Of a stretch of DNA of 9,417 nucleotides, positions 1-5,558 are shown piece after piece. Origin of the DNA: Alphaproteobacteria bacterium (lineage in GTDB: Bacteria > Pseudomonadota > Alphaproteobacteria > RF32 > UBA3637); the NCBI GenBank assembly GCA_017632555.1, contig JAGBRF010000132.1, positions 1-9,417 on the forward strand, in the 5' to 3' direction. A program made the translations under genes and the position numbers. The notes below the pieces were generated by a model, which had not been told where the DNA came from, searched no databases, and saw only the letters and a program-made list of their open reading frames with translations. The first letter of the stretch is position 1, and the number at the start of each line of letters is the position of its first letter.

Positions 1-1249
1 CTTCATGAACACACGCCGAACGCAAAGCGCCACCGACAACACTTCGGCGCAAACGACAATCCGCCAAAGTGCATTCTTGACCAAACGTGCAAGCATTTTT
101 ACAAACCGCCGCCAACAAAGTATCAACAAAATGCCCTTGGAAAAAAGATATTCCCACAGTGCGACCGAAAACCAAAGCATCTTCTGAACCGCAACGCGAT
201 AAAATAACTTTCTTGTCACGCTGTTCTTTCAAAAACTTTTTTAATGGGTCTTTGTAATCGGTCCATTTTGATGACCAAAAGATTTTGTAACAATCCACAT
301 CAAACGGTGCCATCGGAATAAATTCAAATTCGTTTACACCGATTGCATCCAAAGCGATTAAAACACCGGCTTGTTTCAATTTTGCACTGGCTTTACGAAA
401 TAATGCCAAATCATGCAAAATATCGGATATTTGAAATTCAATCATTAAATGCGAACGCATTGTTGACAACATTTTATCGAATATCGGCAAGAAAACACTT
501 TGCACATTCAAATTGATACTGATAATAGGCGGAAATGCTTTCAAATTCAAATCACACAAAGATGATAACATTTGGCGATCCAACTTATCCATCAACATCG
601 TAAATAATGCTTTATCGGCCGTCAAATTCAAATGTGGCGCATACGCATTTTGCAATTCCATCAGGGAAGTAAAAAATTCTTGTGCGATTTCTTCGTTTTT
701 TCCGTTTTCTTTTAAAGAAATAATTGTTTGCCGGCGAATAAAATCTTTGCTTTTATTTTGTTCAATCTGATAAAGCAATTTTTCCAAAATATCCGGTGAT
801 AATTCTTGTGTCATCGGTGTTGCCGGTGCGCTTTCGGGAACAATGTCTTGTTCTTTTGCTGCTTGGGGTTGCAACAAGTCTATCAAAGCATTTTTATCCC
901 GATCTAAAAAGAAAATTTGTTGGAAACCTTCGCCGGAACGGGAAGAAATGAAAAAATCGTCCGAAAACAACCCCTTGATTTGGTACAAAATATCATCGAT
1001 AGCATCCAACACCGGATTGGCCGTCAACAACAAAAAATCATGATTGGAAAGCAAAAACAAACGTGCTTGCGCATGATTTAATAACGGTTCAAACATTTTT
1101 GAAACAATTTCCAATTGACGATACCCGCGATTTTCGGGTTGCAATTTTGACATAGCCACATAAACAGCGCAAAAAGGCACTCCCAACTGTTCAACCCGTT
1201 GGATTGCTTCTATTGCTTGTTCTTCAGGCGACAAAATTTTCTTTTGCAT
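1..1249 (-). CDS. Degenerate GGDEF-EAL-like protein, 3' end off the window
   Basis: An open frame runs from ATG at 1249 to the left edge: 416 codons without a stop, C-terminus missing. The start has a good ribosome binding site (AAGGA, 1256-1260, six bases upstream). Residues about 28-115 resemble a GGDEF fold in which the signature is replaced by SNHDF (68-72). Residues about 190-400 resemble an EAL domain: TSL (194-196) sits where EAL is expected, followed by INLN (N246), IEF (E271), LDA (D301, A302 in place of the DD pair), YKI (K322) and FFQG (Q371). The EAL glutamate and second aspartate, needed for c-di-GMP hydrolysis in the family, are therefore lost, while several other site residues persist. 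I infer a non-catalytic c-di-GMP receptor or scaffold. No membrane segment or signal peptide is visible, so it is probably cytoplasmic. The domain calls rest on motif spacing read by eye; that the frame is a real gene is much surer. Confidence 0.7.
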   Translation of the reverse strand, partial: MQKKILSPEEQAIEAIQRVEQLGVPFCAVYVAMSKLQPENRGYRQLEIVSKMFEPLLNHAQARLFLLSNHDFLLLTANPVLDAIDDILYQIKGLFSDDFFISSRSGEGFQQIFFLDRDKNALIDLLQPQAAKEQDIVPESAPATPMTQELSPDILEKLLYQIEQNKSKDFIRRQTIISLKENGKNEEIAQEFFTSLMELQNAYAPHLNLTADKALFTMLMDKLDRQMLSSLCDLNLKAFPPIISINLNVQSVFLPIFDKMLSTMRSHLMIEFQISDILHDLALFRKASAKLKQAGVLIALDAIGVNEFEFIPMAPFDVDCYKIFWSSKWTDYKDPLKKFLKEQRDKKVILSRCGSEDALVFGRTVGISFFQGHFVDTLLAAVCKNACTFGQECTLADCRLRRSVVGGALRSACVHE

Positions 1250-1267
1250 ATTGTTTCCTTTTTGCTT

Positions 1268-1296
1268 ATCGTATGAAAAAACACATCAAAAGTAAA
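1268..1296 (-). promoter_or_regulatory. Putative promoter of the degenerate GGDEF-EAL gene
   Basis: On the minus strand, TTTACT (1296-1291) and TACGAT (1273-1268) are separated by 17 bases and each match the sigma-70 hexamers at 4 of 6. The predicted start lies about 12 bases before the AAGGA ribosome binding site at 1260-1256, a normal short leader. Confidence 0.45.
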
Positions 1297-1336
1297 GCAA
1301 AACTTTAATGAATTTGTATCGATTTTTACCGATTTG

Positions 1337-1401
1337 AAAAAAAAATCAAAAAAAATAAAAAAAATGCTTGCAATGACAAAAAAAGTATTTTAAGTTGAAA
1401 T
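1337..1401 (+). promoter_or_regulatory. Phased A-tracts (UP-like) and promoter for the tRNA-like RNA
   Basis: Three A-tracts (1337-1345, 1348-1355, 1357-1364) start 9-11 bases apart, a phasing that bends DNA and resembles an UP element. Just downstream is ATGACA (1373-1378, 5 of 6 to the -35 consensus), then 17 bases, then TGAAAT (1396-1401, 4 of 6 to the -10). That places initiation near G1407/G1408, at the 5' end of the first tRNA-like unit. Another -35 option is TTGCAA at 1368-1373. The -10 box is mediocre, so the exact hexamers are uncertain; the A-tract pattern is plain. Confidence 0.45.
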
Positions 1402-1405
1402 TATA

Positions 1406-1476
1406 AGGCAGATAGCTTAAACAGAAAAGCGGTTGACTCTTAATCAACAAATATGGGTGCGAATCCCATTCTACCG
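1406..1476 (+). ncRNA. tRNA-Lys(CUU)-like element, unit 1
   Basis: This folds as a cloverleaf. The acceptor strands 1406-1412 and 1470-1476 pair at 5 of 7 positions (C1409 opposite A1473 and A1406 opposite G1476 fail). The D stem is GCTT/AAGC (1415-1418/1427-1430), the anticodon stem GTTGA/TCAAC (1432-1436/1444-1448), and the loop CTCTTAA has CTT at 1439-1441. A four-base variable region precedes a perfect T stem ATGGG/CCCAT (1453-1457/1465-1469). The D loop AAACAGAA has no GG. The T loop TGCGAAT has G where U55 belongs. No CCA follows. The core anticodon arm matches bacterial tRNA-Lys(CUU). As a working tRNA it would lack the G18-U55 and G19-C56 elbow contacts, so I call it tRNA-like, not tRNA. 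A decaying pseudogene is the main alternative. Confidence 0.65.
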
Positions 1477-1546
1477 AAAGAGTAGCTCAAAAGCAGAGCA
1501 GTTGACTCTTAATCAGCGGATAAAGGTGCAAATCCTTTCTCTTTTT
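1476..1546 (+). ncRNA. tRNA-Lys(CUU)-like element, unit 2
   Basis: A second cloverleaf lies 69 bases downstream in register. The acceptor GAAAGAG/CTCTTTT (1476-1482/1539-1545) pairs 7 of 7 with one G-U. The D stem is GCTC/GAGC (1485-1488/1496-1499), the anticodon stem GTTGA/TCAGC (1501-1505/1513-1517), and the loop CTCTTAA has CTT at 1508-1510. The variable region is four bases and the T stem is AAAGG/CCTTT (1522-1526/1534-1538). It has the same oddities as unit 1: D loop AAAAGCA without GG, T loop TGCAAAT with G at position 55, no CCA. Its stems differ from unit 1 by paired substitutions, so the fold looks selected. G1476 serves both as the end of unit 1 and the start of unit 2, so there is no spacer for normal processing. 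An authentic but divergent tRNA-Lys is possible and is the alternative to test. Confidence 0.7.
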
Positions 1547-1577
1547 AAAAAATCCCCGTTTCAAAGCGGGGTTTTTT
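1547..1577 (+). terminator. Rho-independent terminator of the tRNA-like RNA
   Basis: A GC stem CCCCG (1554-1558) with CGGGG (1567-1571) encloses an eight-base loop and is followed by six T (1572-1577), with a run of A before it. It sits directly after the second tRNA-like unit and ends a transcript of about 170 bases. It also insulates the M23 gene downstream. Confidence 0.85.
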
Positions 1578-1592
1578 AATTGTGTTTTATCG

Positions 1593-1621
1593 TTGACATT
1601 CATTTTTTTTGTTGATACCAT
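1593..1621 (+). promoter_or_regulatory. Promoter of the M23 peptidase gene (leaderless arrangement)
   Basis: A perfect TTGACA (1593-1598) is followed after 17 bases by TACCAT (1616-1621, 4 of 6). Initiation six to eight bases further falls on or next to the ATG at 1628, and no Shine-Dalgarno-like purine stretch lies between. The upstream terminator ends at 1577, so the gene needs a promoter here. Confidence 0.6.
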
Positions 1622-1627
1622 TTCATT

Positions 1628-2440
1628 ATGGTAAAAAAGTTTTTATTTCTTCTTTTATTTTCGTTTCCGGCCATGGCCTTTACCATTCCGGAAAATTTAA
1701 CACAGGGAATGTTGGTCTATGGCACGGCAGACAAAGACGAAAAAATATATTATGAAGATTTACCCGTTCCCGTTTATGACGGCAAATATGTTTTTGCTTT
1801 GGGACGTAATGCACCCGAAGAAATTCAAATGACAATCAAACGCGGTTGGTTTGATACCGAAAAATTATTATTCAAAGTGACACCAAGGAAATGGCAAAAA
1901 GATGTCTTTGACGGCGTTCCGTCCAAAACACTCACCCCGTCCGAAGAAGATTTGAAACGCATTGCCGAAGAACAAAAATTATTGGATTCATCCCGTGCCA
2001 AAAGACCCGTTGAAAAAGGTTTTCCGACTTGCTTTATCAAACCGGTGGAAGAAACACGTATTTCTTCGGCTTTCGGTTCACAAAGAATTATAAACGGCGT
2101 ACCGCAACGCCCGCACAGCGGGGTTGATATGGCCGCCCCCGAAGGCACACCCGTCAAAGCATCGGCTGACGGTGTTGTTATTTTGGCTCATAATGATTTA
2201 TTTTATACCGGCGGTACGGTTTTAATTGAACACGGCAGCGGTGTTCAAACGGGATATTCCCATTTAAGCAAAGTCAATGTAAAGACGGGCGACACCGTTA
2301 AACAAGGCGACATTGTCGGATTGGTCGGCATGACCGGACGCGCAACGGGACCGCATTTGCATTTTACTTTGGCATGGGAAAATATCCGTGTTGCACCGGA
2401 ATTCGAATACTGTACCAGCTGTCCCTGTGGGGACAAATAA
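1628..2440 (+). CDS. Secreted M23 (LytM-type) zinc metallopeptidase
   Basis: The 270-residue product starts with a classic signal peptide (KK at 3-4, hydrophobic core, cleavage after AMA at about residue 17), so it acts in the periplasm or envelope. Residues about 20-100 form a beta-rich N-terminal domain of the type I recall from alphaproteobacterial M23 proteins. A charged linker (about 102-130) follows. The peptidase domain has the complete site: H163 and D167 (HSGVD), H212 (YSHLS) and HLH at 243-245. M23 enzymes cut peptide cross-links in peptidoglycan, and the intact site predicts an active endopeptidase rather than a LytM activator such as EnvC or NlpD. The C-terminus has three closely spaced cysteines (CTSCPC). 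The start is fixed by the signal peptide; there is no ribosome binding site, in line with a leaderless mRNA. Which bond or cell-cycle process it serves cannot be told. Confidence 0.9.
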   Translation: MVKKFLFLLLFSFPAMAFTIPENLTQGMLVYGTADKDEKIYYEDLPVPVYDGKYVFALGRNAPEEIQMTIKRGWFDTEKLLFKVTPRKWQKDVFDGVPSKTLTPSEEDLKRIAEEQKLLDSSRAKRPVEKGFPTCFIKPVEETRISSAFGSQRIINGVPQRPHSGVDMAAPEGTPVKASADGVVILAHNDLFYTGGTVLIEHGSGVQTGYSHLSKVNVKTGDTVKQGDIVGLVGMTGRATGPHLHFTLAWENIRVAPEFEYCTSCPCGDK

Positions 2441-2443
2441 TTA

Positions 2444-2472
2444 TTGCTATTTTCAAAAAAATCTGTTATTTT
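2444..2472 (+). promoter_or_regulatory. Weak candidate promoter for cysS
   Basis: TTGCTA (2444-2449), 17 bases, then TATTTT (2467-2472); each box matches 4 of 6. The position just after the M23 stop and about 28 bases before the cysS start is sensible. Such matches are common in AT-rich DNA, and co-transcription with the M23 gene over the 60-base gap is equally possible. Confidence 0.3.
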
Positions 2473-2500
2473 ATTTCAAACTGTTATAAAGGAATTTATC

Positions 2501-3898
2501 ATGTTAAAATTATTTAATACTCGTACACACTCTTTGGAAGAATTTAAACCGATAGACGGATCAAACACCGTTCGTATGTATGGTTGCGGACCGACTGTTT
2601 ATAATTATGCGCATATCGGTAATCAAAGGGCGTATATTTTTTATGACTTGTTGCGCCGTTATTTGAAATTCAAAGGCTATAATGTTGTTTTTGCAATGAA
2701 TATAACGGACGTGGACGATAAAACCATCCGCTCTTCCCGTGAAGCCGGTCAAAGCTTGCGCGATTATACAACTTTCTATATGAACGAATTTTTCAAAGAT
2801 TGGGAATATTTAAACATTTCCCGTCCGGATAAAGTTATTCGCGCAACCGATGAAATTGATGCTATGGTGGACACCATTGAAATTTTAATGCAAAAAGGAC
2901 ATGCTTATAAAGCCCACAGTGGCGATATTTTCTTTAAAATTTCCACATTCCCCGATTACGGGAAAATGGCAAACATTGACGCCAGCAAATTAAAAGCAAA
3001 TGCTGACGGTCGTTTGGCCGATGAGTATGAAAAGGAAGATGCCCAAGATTTTGCATTGTGGAAAGCATGGACCGAAGCTGACGGTGATGTTTATTGGGAT
3101 ACACGTATCGGTAAAGGTCGCCCGGGTTGGCACATTGAATGTTCAACAATGAGCCACAAATACTTGGGTCAACCGTTTGATATTCACACCGGTGGTGTAG
3201 ATTTGATTTTCCCGCACCACACAAACGAAATAGCTCAATCCGAATGCGCTTACGGTTGCTTGTTTGCAAACTTTTTTGTTCATAATGCGCACTTGATGGT
3301 GAACGGCGAAAAAATGTCAAAAAGCAAAAACAACTTTTACACCGTTCGTGATTTGTTAAACAAAGGTTATGATAAACGTGCTATTCGTTATGAATTCTTA
3401 AAATCCAGCTATCGTCAAACATTGGATTTTATGGAAGGCAACATGGCCGGAAATAAATCCGTCATCGACCGATTGGATAATTTTATGGAACGTTTAGGCA
3501 CGGCAAACGGCACGGGGTGGAATGAAACGGATACGGCCGTTCAAAATGCCCGCAAAGCATTCGAAGAAGCGATGGATAACGATTTGAATACATCGGAAGC
3601 TTTGGCCGCCGTTTTCGAACTGATTGGCATTGTCAATAAAAACTTTGATGCTTTATCAAAAGATGATGCAAACAAGATTATTGACCTGATGAAATTGTTT
3701 GACACTGTTTTGGGTGTTTTACCGGAAAAAACGGAACGGACTTTAACGGCCGAAGAACAATCTTTGATTGATCAACGTCAAGCGGCCCGACAAGCAAAAG
3801 ATTGGGCAACGGCGGACGCATTAAAGGCGGAATTGATTGCGCGTAAAATCGAAGTCAAAGACACGCCGACAGGCCCGCAAATTCGTTTTATAGATTAA
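2501..3898 (+). CDS. cysS: Cysteinyl-tRNA synthetase
   Basis: This is a class I aminoacyl-tRNA synthetase that charges tRNA-Cys in the cytoplasm. I chose ATG 2501 because AAAGGA (2488-2493) lies just upstream and the product then begins in the usual family way; the in-frame ATG at 2444 would add 19 residues with no ribosome binding site. Length is 465 residues (E. coli 461). The HIGH signature reads HIGN (38-41) within a CGPTVYNYA context. The KMSKS loop is exact (271-275). The zinc ligands that give cysteine specificity in the family are in place: C29, C214, H239, E243. The domain after about residue 340 is the helical anticodon-binding part, ending in a lysine/alanine-rich stretch typical of CysRS C-termini. 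Nothing is truncated. It follows the M23 gene after 60 bases and ends at a shared terminator. Confidence 0.98.
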   Translation: MLKLFNTRTHSLEEFKPIDGSNTVRMYGCGPTVYNYAHIGNQRAYIFYDLLRRYLKFKGYNVVFAMNITDVDDKTIRSSREAGQSLRDYTTFYMNEFFKDWEYLNISRPDKVIRATDEIDAMVDTIEILMQKGHAYKAHSGDIFFKISTFPDYGKMANIDASKLKANADGRLADEYEKEDAQDFALWKAWTEADGDVYWDTRIGKGRPGWHIECSTMSHKYLGQPFDIHTGGVDLIFPHHTNEIAQSECAYGCLFANFFVHNAHLMVNGEKMSKSKNNFYTVRDLLNKGYDKRAIRYEFLKSSYRQTLDFMEGNMAGNKSVIDRLDNFMERLGTANGTGWNETDTAVQNARKAFEEAMDNDLNTSEALAAVFELIGIVNKNFDALSKDDANKIIDLMKLFDTVLGVLPEKTERTLTAEEQSLIDQRQAARQAKDWATADALKAELIARKIEVKDTPTGPQIRFID

Positions 3899-3912
3899 AG
3901 AAAACAGATAAC

Positions 3913-3947
3913 AAAAAAGCACCGTTTCAATCGAAGCGGTGTTTTTT
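3913..3947. terminator. Bidirectional rho-independent terminator between cysS and rpsT
   Basis: A nine-pair stem with one G-U (CACCGTTTC 3920-3928 with GAAGCGGTG 3933-3941), a four-base loop AATC, T6 on the right (3942-3947) and A6 on the left (3913-3918). It can stop cysS transcription rightward and rpsT transcription leftward; the two genes converge on it. Confidence 0.92.
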
Positions 3948-3964
3948 ATTCAAGAATTAAATTC

Positions 3965-4225
3965 TTACATTTTTTTGATAGCAGCTGACAATCTGGATGT
4001 TTTGCGAGCAGCAGCAAGCTTTTTGATAACGCCCTTACCTGCGGCTTTACCCAAAGCGGATTCAGCTTGTTTGAAGTTTTCTTCAGCTTCTTTTTTGTTT
4101 TTGTTCAAGATAGCTGATTCAACCTTTTTTACCCAAGTACGTACATTGGATAAATAAGAACGATTGAAAGCTTCACGCTTTTGGTTTCTTTTAATCCGGA
4201 TCTTTGCCGAAATATGATTGGCCAT
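3965..4225 (-). CDS. rpsT: 30S ribosomal protein S20
   Basis: The 86-residue, lysine- and arginine-rich product begins MANHISAKIRIKRNQKR, has the long helical core and ends with the S20 pattern (ARKTSRLSAAIKKM). S20 binds 16S rRNA early in small-subunit assembly, and the length is normal for the family. The start at 4225 is supported by AGGGA (4233-4237, minus strand) seven bases upstream. The gene has its own strong promoter (4273-4301) and ends before a bidirectional terminator. Upstream transcription from the two exported-protein genes could also read into it, since no terminator lies between. Confidence 0.97.
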   Translation of the reverse strand: MANHISAKIRIKRNQKREAFNRSYLSNVRTWVKKVESAILNKNKKEAEENFKQAESALGKAAGKGVIKKLAAARKTSRLSAAIKKM

Positions 4226-4272
4226 TTTCTTTTCCCTAAAAAATAATACTATTACAAATAAAACACCCGAGT

Positions 4273-4301
4273 CTTATATAGTATCTTTTAGGAAATGTCA
4301 A
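4273..4301 (-). promoter_or_regulatory. Strong promoter of rpsT
   Basis: On the minus strand a perfect TTGACA (4301-4296), exactly 17 bases, then TATAAG (4278-4273), 5 of 6 with its flanks AT-rich. It is the best sigma-70 match in the window. It begins four bases after the stop of the upstream gene and gives a leader of about 40 bases before the rpsT start. Confidence 0.85.
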
Positions 4302-4304
4302 GCA

Positions 4305-4679
4305 TTATTTTGATTTTGTTACCAATTCAAAAACAACGGTTACGATTTTTCCGTCTTCGGTTTGCTTATCCGTTGTGCTGATACGCAACACATCATCTTC
4401 CCGAACAAAGTTTTTGAATTCATCTTCTTTCCAACCCAGTTGGGGTAATGTTTGACGGTAAAAATCCAAAACTTTTTCCGAATCGACAGACGTGACCGCT
4501 TTTGAAAAATAAAGGCGACCGTCTTGCGTATCAAAATCAAATGTTTCTTCGGGAAGCAATGTCAATTCCTGCATTAAAGGAACATCTTCTGTTCCCGCCA
4601 AAAAATCATCGGCCAAAACAGGCGTTGCAACAAAAAACAACAAGAAAATTATATTAAAGAGCTGACGGCATCGGTGCAT
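4305..4679 (-). CDS. Small exported protein of unknown function
   Basis: A 124-residue protein with a clear signal peptide (hydrophobic 6-19, cleavage after VLA at 23), so mature and soluble in the periplasm or secreted, with no lipobox. The mature part is acidic and reads as a compact alpha/beta domain: a strand region around FDFDTQDGRLYFSKA, a helix SEKVLDFYRQTLPQLGW, and a final strand KIVTVVFELV. I recall similar proteins with a YAQTLPQLGW-type motif in alphaproteobacteria but cannot assign a family or function. The start at 4679 has an ideal AGGAGG (4689-4694, minus strand) placed inside the upstream gene. It overlaps the Sel1-repeat gene by 26 bases in another frame, which predicts co-expression and perhaps a joint role. 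The stop lies just before the rpsT promoter. Confidence 0.85.
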   Translation of the reverse strand: MHRCRQLFNIIFLLFFVATPVLADDFLAGTEDVPLMQELTLLPEETFDFDTQDGRLYFSKAVTSVDSEKVLDFYRQTLPQLGWKEDEFKNFVREDDVLRISTTDKQTEDGKIVTVVFELVTKSK

Positions 4680-5418
4680 TATCTAAATCCTCCTGAGAGA
4701 AAATGGATTCATTGGCTCTGGCCCTTTTACTTCTGTTTTCACGTTCTTTGGCCAAAATGGTTTTCTTACTCTTTTTCTTACTTGTGGACTTTACTGTTTT
4801 TTCCACATCAACATCTTCATCTTCTTTCGCTTTTACTTTCTTTTTGGATGAACGATTTAAAATTCTGCCATGCTTTGTCAAATCTTTAATATCGGCATTT
4901 GCAACTCCGATTTCTTCTTTTATCTTTTCTTGTTTTGAATCTTCATCTTCCAATTCTTTCAAAGAAGCTTCTTTAATGATAGGAATTAAACCTTCCAAAG
5001 ATTTTGTGGAAGCTTCAATATCCTGAATGGATAAGAATTGTTCAATGCTGGCGCCCAATCTGTCCGCTTCTGTATGGCCATTCAAAGCGGCAATCGTTGC
5101 CCATTTATATGCCGCCAATTCACTTTTGGGCAACAAGATTCCTTTTTGATACAAACGAGCCACTTGATATTGCGCATCGGCGTTATTATCCATAGCGGCC
5201 GCCAACAAACAATACGGAGCACCCCGTTTGGCATATCCGGTTTCTTCCAACAAACGCATACCGGCTTCATATAACTCTTGAGCACTTAAACTGCTGTCAC
5301 ATTCGGGCGGAATAATCAATTCCCGATTGTCTTCATCGAATCCCCAAAACACTTCTTGTGCCATAACAACAGGCGCAAAAAGCGTAATAAATCCAATCAA
5401 AAGTAATTTTTTTAACAT
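4654..5418 (-). CDS. Exported Sel1-repeat protein with basic C-terminal tail
   Basis: I chose ATG 5418: GAGG (5428-5425) lies six bases upstream, and the product (254 residues) then starts at once with a signal peptide (MLKKLLLIGF..., cleavage after VMA at about 20). The in-frame ATG at 5424 touches the ribosome binding site, and the distant one at 5508 has none and would bury the signal. Residues about 66-118 contain Sel1-like helical repeats (AAAMDNNADAQYQVARLYQKG, then AYKWATIAALNGH), which serve as protein-binding scaffolds. A charged, probably coiled stretch follows (about 140-170), then a lysine/arginine-rich tail (about 180-235) of low complexity. Cysteines at 40 and 70 could form a disulfide after export. 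It probably acts in the periplasm as an adaptor; the partner is unknown, but the overlapping downstream gene is the first candidate. Confidence 0.85.
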   Translation of the reverse strand: MLKKLLLIGFITLFAPVVMAQEVFWGFDEDNRELIIPPECDSSLSAQELYEAGMRLLEETGYAKRGAPYCLLAAAMDNNADAQYQVARLYQKGILLPKSELAAYKWATIAALNGHTEADRLGASIEQFLSIQDIEASTKSLEGLIPIIKEASLKELEDEDSKQEKIKEEIGVANADIKDLTKHGRILNRSSKKKVKAKEDEDVDVEKTVKSTSKKKSKKTILAKERENRSKRARANESIFSQEDLDNAPMPSAL

Positions 5419-5462
5419 GGCCATCCTCTTTTTAACTTTTTTATAGCATAAATATGATTCTT

Positions 5463-5477
5463 TTAACATAAAGTTAA
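5463..5477. repeat. Short inverted repeat in the divergent promoter region
   Basis: TTAAC (5463-5467) and GTTAA (5473-5477) form a perfect five-base inverted repeat around ATAAA, between the Sel1 gene and glgP. It could be a small operator. In DNA this AT-rich a repeat of this size is also expected by chance. Confidence 0.25.
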
Positions 5478-5502
5478 TTTTTTTCAAAAATAATAGATTT
5501 AA

Positions 5503-5530
5503 TTGCAAAGTTTTGCTACAAAGATAAAAT
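5503..5530 (+). promoter_or_regulatory. Putative promoter of glgP-trmB
   Basis: TTGCAA (5503-5508, 4 of 6), a 16-base spacer, and TAAAAT (5525-5530, 5 of 6). The start would fall near 5537, leaving a short leader that still contains the AGGAG ribosome binding site at 5544-5548. Confidence 0.5.
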
Positions 5531-5558
5531 AAAATGATTTTTTAGGAGATTCGAAGCT

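Noticed and set aside
5..1043. Three plus-strand open frames (5-187, 513-770, 843-1043)
   Set aside because: They are antisense to a continuous 416-codon minus-strand gene with promoter and ribosome binding site, and their products look like no protein.
1337..1385. Low-complexity A-rich repeat or assembly artefact
   Set aside because: The tracts are interrupted and phased at about one helical turn just ahead of a promoter-like site, so a regulatory reading fits better.
1400..1550. Two ordinary tRNA-Lys genes
   Set aside because: Both lack the D-loop GG, U55 and CCA, and they share a boundary base; listed as tRNA-like RNAs instead.
1825..2157. A 110-codon minus-strand open frame inside the M23 gene
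   Set aside because: It is antisense to the peptidase catalytic domain, with no ribosome binding site or recognisable motif.
2444..2500. An upstream ATG extending CysRS by 19 residues
   Set aside because: There is no ribosome binding site at 2444; ATG 2501 has AAAGGA and gives the normal N-terminus.
2934..3320. A 128-codon minus-strand open frame inside cysS
   Set aside because: It is the shadow of the fully conserved CysRS frame, including the zinc and KMSKS regions.
4654..5274. Plus-strand open frames at 4674-4889, 4703-5026, 5004-5195 and 5038-5274
   Set aside because: All are antisense to the Sel1-repeat gene, whose signal peptide, repeats and ribosome binding site are clear.
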